Positions 10,651 through 22,795 are shown, counted from the first letter of the stretch. The stretch: 64,000 nucleotides of DNA from Archivesica marissinica (GCA_014843695.1 CM026402.1:20879776-20943775); one strand, 5' to 3'. The notes: generated by a model from the letters alone, not told the origin. Translations and numbers: made by a program.

Positions 10651-12031
10651 CCCACAAAGCAGCAGCAGCAACACACAAAGCAACACCCAAAGCAACACCC
10701 AAAGCAACATACAAAGCAACATACAAAGCAACATACAAAGCAACACCCAAAGCAACACCCAAAGCAACACCCAAAGCAACATACAAAGCAACATACAAAG
10801 CAACATACAAAGCAACATACAAAGCAACATACAAAGCAACATACAAAGCAACATACAAAGCAACATACAAAGCAACATACAAAGCAACATACAAAGCAAC
10901 ACCCAAAGCAACATTCGAAGCAACATACAAAGCAACATACAAAGCAACATACAAAGCAACACCCAAAGCAACATTCGAAGAACATACAAAGCAACATACA
11001 AGCAACATAAAGCAACATACAAAGCAACATACAAAGCAACATACAAAGCAACACCCAAAGCAACATTCGAAGCAACATACAAAGCAACATACAAAGCAAC
11101 ATACAAAGCAACATACAAAGCAACATACAAAGCAACATACAAAGCAACATACAAAGCAACACCCAAAGCAACACCCAAAGCAACACCCACAGCAACATTC
11201 GAAGCAACATACAAAGCAACATACAAAGCAACACCCAAAGCAACACCCAAAGCAACACCCAAAGCAACACCCAAAGCAACATTCGAAGCAACATACAAAG
11301 TAACACACAAAGTAACACACAAAGCAACATACAAAGCAACACACAAAGTAACACCCAAAGCAACACCCAAAGCAACATACAAAGCAACACCCAAAGCAAC
11401 ACACAACGCACCACCCAAAGCAACACCCAAAGCAACATACAAAGCACCACCCAAAGCAACATTCGAAGCAACATACAAAGTAACACCCAAAGCAACACAC
11501 AAAGCAACATACAAAGTAACACCCAAAGCAACACCCAAAGCAACATACAAAGCAACACCCAAAGCAACACACAACGCAACACACAGCAACACACAAAGCA
11601 ACACCAAATCAACACCCAAATCAACACCCAAAGCAACACCCAAACCAACACCCAAAGCAACATACAAAACAACACACAAAGCAACACCCAAAGCAACACA
11701 CAAAACAACATACAAAGCAACACCCAAAGAAACACCCAAAACAACACACAAAGCAACACCCACATCAACACACAAAGCAACACACAAAGCAACACACAAA
11801 GCAACACACAAAGCAACACCAAATCAACACCCAAAACAACACCTAAAGCAACATACAAAGCAACACCAAATCAACACCCAAATCAACACCCAAAGCAACA
11901 CCCAAAGCAACACCCAAAGCAACACCCAAAGCAACACTCAACGCAACACACAAAGCAACACCCAAAGCAACACCAAACGCAACACCAAAAGCAACACCAA
12001 AAGCAACACACAAAAAGCAACACCCAAAGAA
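10651..12031. repeat. 12-bp minisatellite, about 1.4 kb
   Basis: More than 110 copies of AAAGCAACAYMC. The first two thirds are mostly AAAGCAACATAC and AAAGCAACACCC. The distal third is more variable, with GCAACACAC, ATCAACACCC and GTAACACCC forms and indels. The plus strand is almost devoid of T. Because 12 is divisible by three, several frames stay open for 270-400 codons (for example 10609-11811 minus). These are repeat artefacts with dipeptide-like content. Interior phase changes occur near 10980 and 11005. Confidence 0.96.
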
Positions 12032-12443
12032 TCAGCATACAATTGATACACTTAGAACGAAGAACTGCACAGAAGCAAAACAGTTTGCATGCAAGTTCCG
12101 ACTAAATATTCGTGGTATGTGTTTGTTTATGTTAGTGTCACCCCTATTAAGGTCAACAATTTGGTAGGAATAAAAAAATAATAATAAAAATAACACAATG
12201 TAAAATGTTTATCGTGTAAAACGTTTGAACTGAGTTAAAACTGCTTAGTGTTTCGTCCACTCTTAGTTTACGTTAACATTAACCCTTTCAACACTACATA
12301 AGCCGGCTCGTCAGGATCTGCACTTTTTGCCAGTAATATTACTATGTTTAGACAAAATTACCCATTTTGATAAATGAACTGGTCCAAATGTAATTTTCTT
12401 ATTAATTTATTGGTCTAAAATATCAGTTTAGTTTAATCAGATT
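12032..12443. other. Spacer, nothing firm
   Basis: AT-rich. An isolated ATTAACCCTTTCAACAC at about 12284-12300 resembles the terminal motif of the TTAA-type MITEs below, but no partner end was found. Confidence 0.4.
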
Positions 12444-12695
12444 TTATTGCTCGATTCGTTTTGAAGTGTTTAAAAATAAAGCATTAATACAAGAGATAAC
12501 ATCATCTGCCTTTTGTTGATTGAAACTGTTGTTATTTCCGAAATCTACAAGTTTCGTATGGATCTGCTGAATTTGACTAGTATCGAGTTTGCTTAAAAAT
12601 TCATGCGCTTTAAGTTCATCCCACAACTTAACTGTTGGTTCTCGGTTATTAAATAAGATGAACCAGTCCATGTCAGTTACTTGGTGTTGAATATG
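12444..12695 (-). pseudogene. Possible non-LTR retrotransposon linker fragment
   Basis: A 75-codon minus-strand frame (12444-12671, open up to a stop near 12698) of ordinary, non-repetitive composition: WDELKAHEFLSKLD, then NNNSFNQQKADDVISCINAL. The pattern of a WDE-type start, an amphipathic middle and a short helix ending in KRIEQ resembles the linker between the endonuclease and reverse transcriptase domains of mollusc CR1/L2-like LINEs. No catalytic motif is present, so this is a family-style guess. It could also be a chance ORF. No adjacent LINE sequence was recognised. Confidence 0.35.
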
Positions 12696-12764
12696 TTAAG
12701 TAAAATCCTTACTCTAAGTGGGTGGTATTGACGCGTACCTCTGTATATTACTATCCTTTGAGTT

Positions 12765-12951
12765 TTAACTCTTTCTAACAACATAGATCTATGCTGTTTA
12801 CTACTCCGACAGGTGCTTCATCTCCACTGTTTCAAGAGCAATCAGCATATAGCCTGATCAGACGGCACGTTCTGTTCGGTCTGATCGGGTTCTTTGCTTT
12901 TCTCTTTTTTGCAAAGTCGCTTTTATGCGACATTTGCGGTGAAAGAGTTAA
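12765..12951. mobile_element. piggyBac-like MITE (family M1), degraded copy
   Basis: Bounded by TTAACTCTTTC (from 12765) and GAAAGAGTTAA (to 12951), terminal inverted repeats that begin at TTAA. TTAA is the target site duplicated by piggyBac transposons. The internal part matches the copy at 24650-24896 (CAACATAGATC, GACAGGTGCTTCATCTCCAC, GCATATAGCCTGATCAGACG, CGCTTTTATGCGACATT). The central hairpin is mostly deleted. It encodes nothing. Confidence 0.85.
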
Positions 12952-13374
12952 AGGGCGCTTTTGAAAGAAAAATATTGTTCGGCATTTTCACCGACTGGGT
13001 ATGAACATCTTTTCGAGATATAGTATACATATTAATTTTTATTTTCTGCAGTATACATCAGTAGTATTACAACTGATCGACTAGCGGGTTGCCTGCAGGT
13101 TGCTGAAGTTACATCCATCACGACGATGTCACAGCCGATCACATTTACCATCACTTCACCAGCGTGATTCATGCCTGACAAACATTTTATATATAATATT
13201 TTACATTTACTTCAAGATTGAAGTTATTTGAGGCCCAACACGTGCATGGCGTCTTGTCAGGCCATTAACACGAAATCAGACGAATAACTTTGAGGGTATG
13301 TATTTATTTCCGTTTAATATTATAAATCACAGAAATTCTAACGCATGTATTCCAGACACGTTGTATGTGTGTGT
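12952..13374. other. Intergenic sequence, nothing recognised
   Basis: No supported feature. Confidence 0.4.
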
Positions 13375-13661
13375 GTTTTACGTTTATTTATCGTCGCTAG
13401 CGGTTGCCCATATGAGCGACGCCTCCTGAAGAGGTTAGTCATTTTAGATTTTTGGAGGATAGTGAAATGATACAGACAAAGACCCATTCCAGAGTCTCCT
13501 CTGGTTCTTTTACGTGCACGGTGTACAGCACCGACACGAGACCTCGGTTTAATGTCCCATCTGAAAGACTGTTAATTTTATTATGGTCAGACGGGGGATC
13601 GAACTTGCGATCCCCGGATTACCAGTTCAGCGTGTTACCACTGGACTACAGATCCGTCTGT
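13375..13661 (-). mobile_element. SINE family A, full length
   Basis: Complete minus-strand copy from the TTTTACGTTTATTTATCGTC tail to the CTACAGATCCGTCTG start of the head. Flanking ACACGTTGTATG (13356-13367) and ACACGTTGTGTG (13663-13674) look like a target-site duplication with one mismatch. A CTGAACTGGTAA change in the anticodon-like arm breaks one stem pair. Confidence 0.93.
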
Positions 13662-14029
13662 AACACGTTGTGTGAAATTATAGCCACTATTTATAATCAT
13701 ACGGTGCGCGGGTTATTCGAAACACCATTGGAGCATAGCTAGTGATTTTGAATTCGCAGGCACAGGCCCAGGCCCGACTTATAAATGCATCAAAGATGTG
13801 ATGTTACTAGATGGGTCTGGGCATGCTTGAATTATAGAACGCCAATGGTGCACTCTGATTAAGTTGATGTACGTCTTGCGGTGAGAGGTCATCTGTATGG
13901 AAACAATGAAAAGAACATGATATATGAATGCCATTTTATACTGAAGACAACGTGCTCTCTATTCGATGGCTCAAATACACGAAACATCACGGTCATCATC
14001 AGATGCTTGGCATCACCGTCCCCAAACAC
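13662..14029. other. Intergenic sequence, nothing recognised
   Basis: No supported feature. The 126-codon ORF starting at 13881 ends inside the following SINE and is not a gene. Confidence 0.4.
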
Positions 14030-14224
14030 CGAGCTCGAGTTCGAGCCCCGCTGGAGCCGTTATACGATTGTGCCCTTAGGCAAGGCATTTAAATTCCACG
14101 TTGCCTCTTCTCTCTCCCTCGTGGCGATGTATTCCATTAGGAATGAGGTCTCGAGAGTAATTAATATAAGTTGTAAGAACTTGTTTCGCAATCGAGCTAT
14201 CATAAATGTGTATAAACTAAAACC
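14030..14224 (+). mobile_element. SINE family B, head-truncated
   Basis: Starts at box B (GAGTTCGAGCCCCGCTGGAG), so box A is lost. It then follows the family through GCCCTTAGGCAAGGCATTTA, CCTCGTGGCGATG and GGAATGAGGTCTCGAGAGTA to the shared 3' tail ending near TGTGTATAAACTAAAA. Confidence 0.92.
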
Positions 14225-14496
14225 CGAGCTTCACTCCAGGATCAGGACACAGCGGTCCTGAACTCGCCATTTCCCGCGAGTTAAGCTTTCAAAAACGTCA
14301 TAATGTATGCTATGCGGATGTCTGCCCATGTCTACTATTGCTACAATAAGCTAGGGTTTGGAGAAACAAACGTAGATATATTTTATTGTACGTATGTGTA
14401 ACATCCAAGTTGACAACCCAACCCTTGGTCATACCACCCCACCCTCCCTTCCATACCGTTAATACTGCATTTTTGAGTATTTAGATTTTTCATTTT
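14225..14496. other. Spacer, nothing recognised
   Basis: No supported feature. Confidence 0.4.
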
Positions 14497-14593
14497 CTGG
14501 CGGTGCCTGGTGGTGCCTGGTGGTGCCTGGCGTGCCTGGTGGTACCTGGCGTGCCTGGTGGTGCCTGGCGGTGCATGGTGGTGCCTGGCGGCG
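14497..14593. repeat. Short GGTGCCTGG minisatellite
   Basis: About ten imperfect copies of the 8-10 bp motif TGGTGCCTGG / CGTGCCTGG. It stands out as GC-rich against AT-rich surroundings. Confidence 0.9.
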
Positions 14594-15553
14594 ATGGTAG
14601 AAGGGGAAACAGATCGTCAGTCATAGCGTTTTGTATGCAATTAATCTTTCAATAAAAATATGTTGGGGGTGTAGTGTAGTCGGGGTATCGTTGACCTCTG
14701 GAGAAGGGGGGGGGGGCAATATCAGCTGATTGAGTATGTTCCAATTTCAAACCGTAACACGTGATGTGGAGTCTTCTCGTTACAGACACCCAACCACCTA
14801 CGCACGTAAACCGCTTATGCCAATGGAAAAAACATTAAATTGCACCAGATGGCACCAAACAAACAGACATATTTCGTATTAGCATAAATATCATTGATAT
14901 TACACTTTCTTTCAAAATGATTATACGTTCCATCCGTAATCGGTCTTTTTGCTATGCTTGTATAATTTCCTAACAGCTAGCCACGTCCCGGAAACGGCGT
15001 TTGTGTATTATTGGGTTGCGTTCTATTCACGTGATAATTTAATTCAGATGAATTCAACAACAATTATACGGTGATATACACAGCGGTAATATGTACAAAA
15101 CGTGTTGTCAACATTGATTACACACTTCTATTCTGAATAGACATCGTCATGTTGTTCCAATGCATTGTTTTTGAGCTTCTTTACATAGATGTGTTATGTT
15201 AACAGATAGCTATATATCTTTATTATCTCCACAATGGGAGAGCATCATAATTATGTTGAACATAGACAACTAAAGCATGCAACAAAACAGAAAATACAAA
15301 TACATATGGTATGTACATATGTGTATGAAATTAAACAGTGTTAATGCCGTTTTCAACATTTCGCTGACGGAATAAAATTAGATTAATCCAATACTGAATC
15401 TTGTCGAAACGAAACACAACTGAAGGTCCAGAGCCGAAACACAGTACGTTCCGTTACGTGCCAACGTTTACATTGTTATCAAACTTCTCGCTTTGGAAGT
15501 TATGCCTTTATATAAACTGCACGCTTTAGATCTGCAGAAATCTATAATCTGTA
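14594..15553. other. Intergenic sequence, nothing recognised
   Basis: Contains a ten-base G-run near 14707-14716. No ORF or repeat family is recognised. Confidence 0.4.
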
Positions 15554-15785
15554 TCAACAGTTTGCACGCTAGCGCAGATCAAATCACTTGTACAAACAGT
15601 ATAGAGCCAGATCTGACGACACATAACGTGACGTCTGATCAGGCTCTATGCTGTTTGCTATTCTGATAGTGGAGCTAAAACATTTGGCTGAATTGCAAAC
15701 AACATAGATCCTGAGCAGACGCGGCTGATATGGGTCTATGTTGTTTGCAAATGTGATTTAATTTACACAGCGGGCACATTGTTAA
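15554..15785. mobile_element. piggyBac-like MITE (family M2), diverged copy
   Basis: The right end is TTTGCAAATGTGATTTAATT ... GTTAA. The left end is the diverged complement, with TTAA mutated to TCAA. The interior carries the family hairpin: TATAGAGCCAGATCTGACG pairs with CGTCTGATCAGGCTCTAT. A second half-hairpin (GCAAACAACATAGATCCTGA ... TCTATGTTGTTTGC) follows. It is related to the elements at 24650 and 30578. Confidence 0.78.
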
Positions 15786-16208
15786 AGGTATAACTGTTTA
15801 AACAACACAACGGGCCTCATCAAAGTTGAAATATAACTATGCACGAAAAGCCCTAGTTTTATCGCATTGCGTGAGAAAAAACGATCATAAGTATGATATA
15901 CCATTTTTCTATAGGTTTGTATATTGTCTTTAAGTACACTATCGTATAGATGCACTAGGTGTCTACTTCTATTTATACAGTCTTTTGTCCGTGACCGGTA
16001 TCATTTCATGATACATACATGATCCTATACTACAAAATCACGAATATCAACCCTGTAGGCAAGTATAAACTTTCACGGGACATTCAAGCTCGTTTACGGC
16101 TTGTCACCTCGTGTCACCCCCATTTATACACATCCTAAATATCACGTAAGCCCTATAGCAAAATGTTATAAATGATAGCATTTTCTTCTATCTACTCAGC
16201 TGTATTCT
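15786..16208. other. Intergenic sequence, nothing recognised
   Basis: No supported feature. Confidence 0.4.
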
Positions 16209-16684
16209 ACGGTATCCAGAACGTCCGTTTATAGCTCATTTCAGATATCCCAAGCTTAGTTGCACCTTCTTGTCTAGATCAGGTTGACTTAGTGAACGGT
16301 ATCCTACCATATACAAAACGTCCGTTTATAGCTCATTTCAGATCTCCCAAGCTTAGTTGCACCTTCTTGTCTAGATCAGGTTGACTTAGTGAACTGTATC
16401 CTACCATATACAAAACGTCCGTTTATAGCTCATTTCAGATCTCCCAAGCTTAGTTGCACCCTCTTGTCTAGATCAGGTTGACTTAGTGAACTGTATCCTA
16501 CCATATACAAAACGTCCGTTTATAGCTCATTTCAGATCTCCCAAGCTTAGTTGCACCTTCTTGTCTAGATCAGGTTGACTTAGTGAACTGTATCCTACCA
16601 TATACAAAACGTCCGTTTATAGCTCATTTCAGATCTCCCAAGCTTAATTGCACCTTCTTGTCTAGATCAAGTTGACTTAGTGTT
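16209..16684. repeat. 97-bp minisatellite, about 5 copies
   Basis: AACGTCCGTTTATAGCTCAT recurs at 16220, 16317 and 16414 and onward, with a 97-bp period. The copies are more than 95% alike by eye. The last unit is the most divergent (AGCTTAATTGCACC, TCTAGATCAAGTTG). Confidence 0.93.
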
Positions 16685-16978
16685 TTCCATAGGACACCTT
16701 TCGCAAAATTTAATATATAGATAAGTAAATATCATTATGTTTCATCTTGTTTGGACACTAAATATGTTTGGTGTCACTCCCGTATACCGGAAGCATGAAC
16801 ATGAGATGCTGTTTTTAGACACACGGAATGAGTAAACGAAACACATTTGTATTATGAGATACGAGCAAAGCGACTGGGACCCGTAAGTTGATATTTCTGC
16901 ACTACGTTACACATACCAACACGAGAACAAATTGCTCAACCCGAGTTCTTTCCATTGTCCTGATATATGGATAAGCAA
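16685..16978. other. Spacer, nothing recognised
   Basis: Unique sequence between two unrelated arrays. Confidence 0.4.
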
Positions 16979-19736
16979 GACAGATCTGCGCAACACACTG
17001 TTCCCCTAGGTTCCCCTCATACATGGTAAGTATGATCGATCTGTGCAACACACTGTTCCCCTAGGTTTCCCTCATACATGGTAAGTAAGATCGATCTGCG
17101 CAACACACTGTTCCCCTTGGTTTCCCTCATACATGGTAAGGAAGATCGATCTGTGCAACACATTGTTCCCCTAGGTGTCCCTCATACATGGTAAGTAAGA
17201 TCGATCTGTGCAACACACTGTTCCCCTAGGTGTCCCTCATAACTGGTAAGTAAGATCGATCTGTGCAACACACTGTTCCCCTAGGTGTCCCTCATACCTG
17301 GTAAGTAAGACAGATCTGCGCAACACACTGTTCCCCTAGGTTCCCCTCATACCTGGTAAGTAAGACAGATCTGCGCAACACACTGTTCCCCTAGGTTCCC
17401 CTCATACATGGTAAGGAAGATCGATCTGCGCAACACACTGTTCCGCTAGGTTCCCCTCATACCTGGTAAGTAAGATCGATCTGCGCAACACACTGTTCCC
17501 CTAGGTTTCCCTCATACATGGTAAGTAAGATCGATCTGCGCAACACACTGTTCCCCTTGGTTTCCCTCATACATGGTAAGTAAGATCGATCTGCGCAACA
17601 CACTGTTCCCCTTGGTTTCCCTCATACATGGTAAGGAAGATCGATCTGTGCAACACATTGTTCCCCTAGGTGTCCCTCATACATGGTAAGTAAGATCGAT
17701 CTGTGCAACACACTGTTCCCCTAGGTGTCCCTCATACCTGATAAGTAAGATCGATCTGTGCAACACACTGTTCCCCTAGGTTCCCCTCATACCTGGTAAG
17801 TAAGACAGATCTGCGCAACACACTGTTCCGCTAGGATCCCCTCATACCTGGTAAGTAAGACAGATCTGCGCAACACACTGTTCCCCTAGGTTCCCCTCAT
17901 ACCTGGTAAGTAGGATCGATCTGCGCAACACACTGTTCCCCTAGGTTCCCCTCATACCTGGTCAGTAAGACAGATCTGCGCAACACACTGTTCCCCTAGG
18001 TTCCCCTCATACATGGTAAGGAAGATCGATCTGCGCAACACACTGTTCCGCTAGGTTCCCCTCATACCTGGTAAGTAAGATCGATCTGCGCAACACACTG
18101 TTCCCCTAGGTTTCCCTCATACATGGTAAGTAAGATCGATCTGCGCAACACACTGTTCCCCTTGGTTTCCCTCATACATGGTAAGTAAGATCGATCTGCG
18201 CAACACACTGTTCCCCTTGGTTTCCCTCATACATGGTAAGTAAGATCGATCTGTGCAACACACTGTTCCCCTTGGTTTCCCTCATACATGGTAAGTAAGA
18301 TCGATCTGTGCAACACACTGTTCCCCTAGGTTTCCCTCATACATGGTAAGTAAGATCGATCTGCGCAACACACTGTTCCCCTTGGTTTCCCTCATACATG
18401 ATAAGGAAGATCGATCTGTACAACACACTGTTCCCCTAGGTTTCCCTCATACATGGTAAGTAAGATCGATCTGTGCAACACACTGTTGCCCTAGGTTTCC
18501 CTCATACCTAGTAAGTAAGATCGATCTGCGCAACACACTGTTCCCCTAGGTGTCTCTCATACCTGGTAAGTAATATCGATCTGCGCAACACACTGGTCCC
18601 CTAGGTTTCCCTCATACATGGTAAGTAAGATCGATCTGCGCAACACACTGTTCCCCTAGGTGTCCCTCATACCTGGTAAGTAATATCGATCTGCGCAACA
18701 CACTGTTCCCCTAGGTTTCCCTCATACATGGTAAGTAAGATCGATCTGCGCAACACACTGTTCCCCTAGGTTTCCCTCATACATGGTAAGTAAGACAGAT
18801 CTGCGCAACACACTGTTCCCCTAGGTTTACCTTATACATAGTAAGTAAGATCGATCTGTGCAACACACTGTTCACCTAGGTTTACCTCATACGTAGTAAG
18901 TAAGATCGATCTGCGCAACACACTGTTCCCCTAGGTTTCCCTCATACGTAGTAAGTAAGATCGATCTGCGCAACACACTGTTCCCCTAGGTTCCCTCATA
19001 TGTGGTAAGTAAGATCGATCTGCGCAACACACTGTTCCCCTATGTTCCCCTCATACGTGGTAAGTAAGATCGATCTGCCCAACACACTGTTCCCCTTGGT
19101 TTCCCTCATACCTGGTAAGTAAGAAAGATCTGCGCAACACACTGTTCCCCTAGGTTCCCCTCATACATGGTAAGTCAGATCGATCTGTACAACACACTGT
19201 TCCCCTAGGTTCCCCCCATACGTGGTAAGTAAGATCGATCTGCGCAACACACTGCTCCCCTAGGTTTCCCTCATACATGGTAAGTAAGATCGATCTGCGC
19301 AACACACTGTTCCCCTAGGTTCCCCTCATACCTGGTAAGGAGGACAGATCTGCGCAACACACTGTTTCCCTAGGTGTCCCTCATTCATGGTAAGTAATAC
19401 AGATATGCGCAATACACTATCTCCCTAGATGCTCCTGGTACATTGTAAGTAATACAGATCTGCGCAATAAACTATTTCACTAGATGTTCTTGTAAGCAAT
19501 ACAGATCTGCGCAATACACTATCTCCCTAGATGTTCCTGGTACATTGTAAGTAATACAGATCTGCACAATACACTATCTCCCTAGATGTTCCTGGTACAT
19601 GGTAAGCAATACAGATCTGCGCAATACACTATCTCCCTAGATGTTCATAGTACATGGTAAGTAATACAGATCTGCACAATACACTATTCCCCTAGATGTT
19701 CCTGGTACATTGTAAACAATACCGTTTGCGCAAGGC
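16979..19736. repeat. 55-bp satellite, about 50 copies, with block duplications
   Basis: The unit starts GATCGATCTGYGCAACACAC and continues TGTTCCCCTAGGTTTCCCTC then ATACATGGTAAGTAA. The period is exactly 55 bp (17041 to 17096 to 17151). Variant units (GACAGATCTG starts, CCTTGG for CCTAGG, CCGCTAGG, TGTCCC) recur in order at spacings of 9 units (495 bp) and 11 units (605 bp). From about 19390 the units diverge (AATACAGATCTGCGCAATAC, CCCTAGATGTTCCTGGTACA), as expected at an array edge. No ORF is maintained. Confidence 0.97.
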
Positions 19737-20117
19737 AATATTCCCTTATGTGTTCTTGATATATGACGAGAACTTTAATTGTAATATATAATGGAATATC
19801 ATTCAACTATTTCAATATGCAGTTAAACGGTGAACATGCAAAGCAAGGTTGTGTTATTTGAGATCGTTTTTTATTATATAAATACAGTGCAGTTTTTGGA
19901 AGCAACATTGCAGATATTTAGAGAAACCACAGCTATTATAATGTTGTGAAATATGGCTTAAAACTGTTGAAGTAAAATATACAAGGGGTGATGAATATAT
20001 TCTATGGTCTGTCCTGCAATCCAAAAATATCATTACCAACGAAAGAGGAAAAGAATCGGACAATTCTTGGAAATTGTATACTAGTTCTGTTGCAACTTTC
20101 CAACACAGATGTTTGTG
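19737..20117. other. Spacer, nothing recognised
   Basis: AT-rich, with a 69-codon minus-strand ORF of no recognisable family. Confidence 0.4.
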
Positions 20118-20347
20118 TGGAAGTCGTGATAGCGCAGTGGTAGCGCTTCAGGTGCGAAATTCCCGGAGTTCGAGCTCCACATTAGCCGTTACGATTGTGC
20201 CACTAGGCAATGCATTTAAATTCCACATTGCCTATTATCTCTCCCTCGTGGCGATGTAGTCCATCAGGAATGAGTTATCGATAGTGATTAATATAAGTAG
20301 TAAGAACTTGTTTCGCAATCGAGCTAAAATAAATTTGTATAAACTAA
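20118..20347 (+). mobile_element. SINE family B, full length
   Basis: Full head (TGGAAGTCGTGATAGCGCAG, 5 bp missing in the GCG-TTCG region), box B as GAGTTCGAGCTCC, body GGCAATGCATTTAAATTCCA, and intact 3' tail to AAATTTGTATAAACTAAC. Several substitutions in the body suggest moderate age. No clear target-site duplication was found. Confidence 0.93.
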
Positions 20348-21500
20348 CAGGAATTATTAACATAAATAATTAATTATGTAACGTAATGATATTGTTTGCT
20401 GATGATTTCGTTTATTTACCATCGCTGCCGGCGAACCATGTGGGCGAGAGCAGATATTATTTGAAGATATCTAATATGGATTATATGAATGCTATTGGAA
20501 AATAAAATACAGTTTAAAAACCAAATATTGCACTTTATGAGTTGCATTGCATGTTTTTGGTATACATTCCATACAACGATTAGTTACACGGAATTCACCA
20601 ACTAGCCTTCTTCATGACTAAGTACCAAATGCATTACAAATCAAAATGTTCACTTGTAGCGACACAGCAGTTGTGTCTGATGTCAAAATGTGCAACATGC
20701 ATGCATCCCATTGCGCACCATTACACGCGTGAGAACAGTGCATGCGTTTTATAAGTGAGAACGACCACAGCTAAGATATATTAGTTCTAGGATATTCCGT
20801 AAAAGTTCAATTTTATCTATAGGCTCGGACTATGTTGTATTTACATATAATATATTCGGAAAAAACCATTAAGGAAATGGAGAAAATGAAAGGAATATGC
20901 AATAACGCGTTAAGGTATGCAAAACTCCAAGTGCAAAGAAATTTATTTTCATACCACCTGGGTGGCAATGCTTTGCGATCCTGTTTCAATTTTAATTTTT
21001 GTCTTTTCTATCATTTTCAATTATATCCATATTAGTCCAATGCAATAAATATATCGTTTGATGTTTTGCTAGTATTAAAAGACGAGTCGCAGCGCCTTTA
21101 TAATGTTAGGGAATGTTATTTCAATATGGACAAAAGGGAATAAAAGATTTAGCGCAGATTTTTTGACTTCAAAGAGAAAAATCGAAAGGAATAAGTTGCA
21201 AAATTTTAATAACCAATGAGAATGGGGGATGTTTGTTATGAATGTGTAAGCTGATTATAATAGATTCTCGTATGAAAATCAGCAATAGGTTATCCCGCAA
21301 CATGTGGGAAAGTATGGCGCCACATTAGTTCAGTTTTTAGTTGGTCAATAATTAATTTTGTTTTGTTCTTATTTTCTATCAATTTACAACTGTTAATTTT
21401 CCAAATTCTGTTGCAAGTTTCTAATTTATTTATAACATAGATTTAAAATTACGGATTCTTTATAAACAAAATTGTTAGTTTTTTATATAGATCTATACTA

Positions 21501-21503
<3 letters not shown>
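20348..21503. mobile_element. Intergenic sequence with an old SINE A tail remnant
   Basis: At 20405-20446, TTTCGTTTATTTACCATCGC then TGCCGGCGAACCATGTGGGC matches the minus-strand 3' end of SINE A with many changes. The remainder is AT-rich unique sequence with no supported gene. Confidence 0.5.
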
Positions 21504-21545
<42 letters not shown>

Positions 21546-21565
21546 ACTATTACTACTACTACTAT

Positions 21566-21609
<44 letters not shown>

Positions 21610-21664
21610 ACTAATAATAATATTAATAATAATATAATAATAATGATAATGATAATAATAATAA

Positions 21665-21698
<34 letters not shown>

Positions 21699-21735
21699 TA
21701 ATAATACTATTACTACTACTACTATTACTACTACT

Positions 21736-21767
<32 letters not shown>

Positions 21768-21813
21768 ATAATAATAATAATAATAATATTAATAATAATA
21801 TTAATAATAATTA
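21504..21813. repeat. Compound (AAT)n/(ACT)n microsatellite, two cycles
   Basis: A run of AAT triplets changes to ACT/ATT-ACT triplets and back to AAT, twice in succession (21504-21660 and 21661-21813). The same compound order occurs a third time at 22519-22686. Confidence 0.95.
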
Positions 21814-22515
21814 TGATATTTCTATAGTAATAATAAGAACAACGTCTAATACAAATCCTATCTCAGTAATTGTAATAAATAATAATATGAACATCAATTC
21901 ATGTACAAATCGATACTATTGAATAGATTTTTACCTGCATATGTTCTCGCTTTTATTATTATTTTAGTATGATTGTGTGTATTGGTCTGTGTGACACGAA
22001 TTTATGTGACATTCCTACATCAAACATTTGAAGGACATAGAAAATCGCGAGTTTTAAATAAAATACATGTGTCTCAAAATGTTAATATTGCGGATAACAT
22101 TAGCTAGATGTATTATTCTGCGGATCTTTGGTAGAATAAACAAATTTGAAAAGACGAAGCGAAAATACAATGTATATCGATTCCATATATTTCAGTATGG
22201 TTTATTATTACAAAATAATAATTAAATATCTGATGTTATAATTCACTGAACATTGTGTTTATAAATATTTATTCTATTATAAAAAATTCATCGCTTGAAA
22301 ACTAATAATTTACAATAAATCACCAAGTTTACATGTGCCAATATATTTATTTACAGATCTATATTTTACAATCTATCTACAGGTGTCAGAAAAGTGTAAT
22401 GGAAATAAAATGCATCCATTGTTTAAAAATGTATTAATAAAATGTTTATTTATCGTTGACCCCCGTCCACCACCAACACTTCGCAGGGACACAACATTAT
22501 AGAAGTATATTATAC

Positions 22516-22518
<3 letters not shown>
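21814..22518. other. AT-rich spacer, nothing recognised
   Basis: No supported feature. Confidence 0.4.
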
Positions 22519-22563
<45 letters not shown>

Positions 22564-22567
22564 TAAA

Positions 22568-22652
<85 letters not shown>

Positions 22653-22686
22653 TAATAATAATAATTAATAATAATAATAATAATAA
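22519..22686. repeat. Compound (AAT)n/(ACT)n/(AAT)n microsatellite
   Basis: AAT triplets, then about 19 ACT triplets, then AAT triplets with two AATT interruptions. It abuts the inverted 3' end of element D at 22682, consistent with the microsatellite being the extended tail of that element. Confidence 0.95.
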
Positions 22687-22795
22687 AGACTTTATTTAAC
22701 GAGAGAACACATGTGAACAATTAAGTCAATCTACCATGAGGCACTCAACTAAACTAAAACCTATGTCCCTTCTCCCCTGTATAGCGTAACTCCGT
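22682..22795 (-). mobile_element. Element D, 3'-end-only copy
   Basis: On the minus strand this reads GAGTGCCTCATGGTAGATTG, then GTTCTCTCGTTAAATAAAGT, CTTTATTATT, matching the 3' end of element D before its ATT tail. Only the terminal ~110 bp are present, so the copy is 5'-truncated. Confidence 0.75.

Noticed and set aside
10580..11858. Overlapping minus-strand ORFs of 338-404 codons
   Set aside because: They are translations of the 12-bp repeat in different frames. The period divisible by three keeps every stop-free frame open. There is no non-repetitive domain.
16209..16684. Relationship between the 97-bp array and the 67-bp satellite
   Set aside because: Only a 9-base CAAGAAGGT and a GTCAAC-type motif are shared. 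That is too little to claim common origin.
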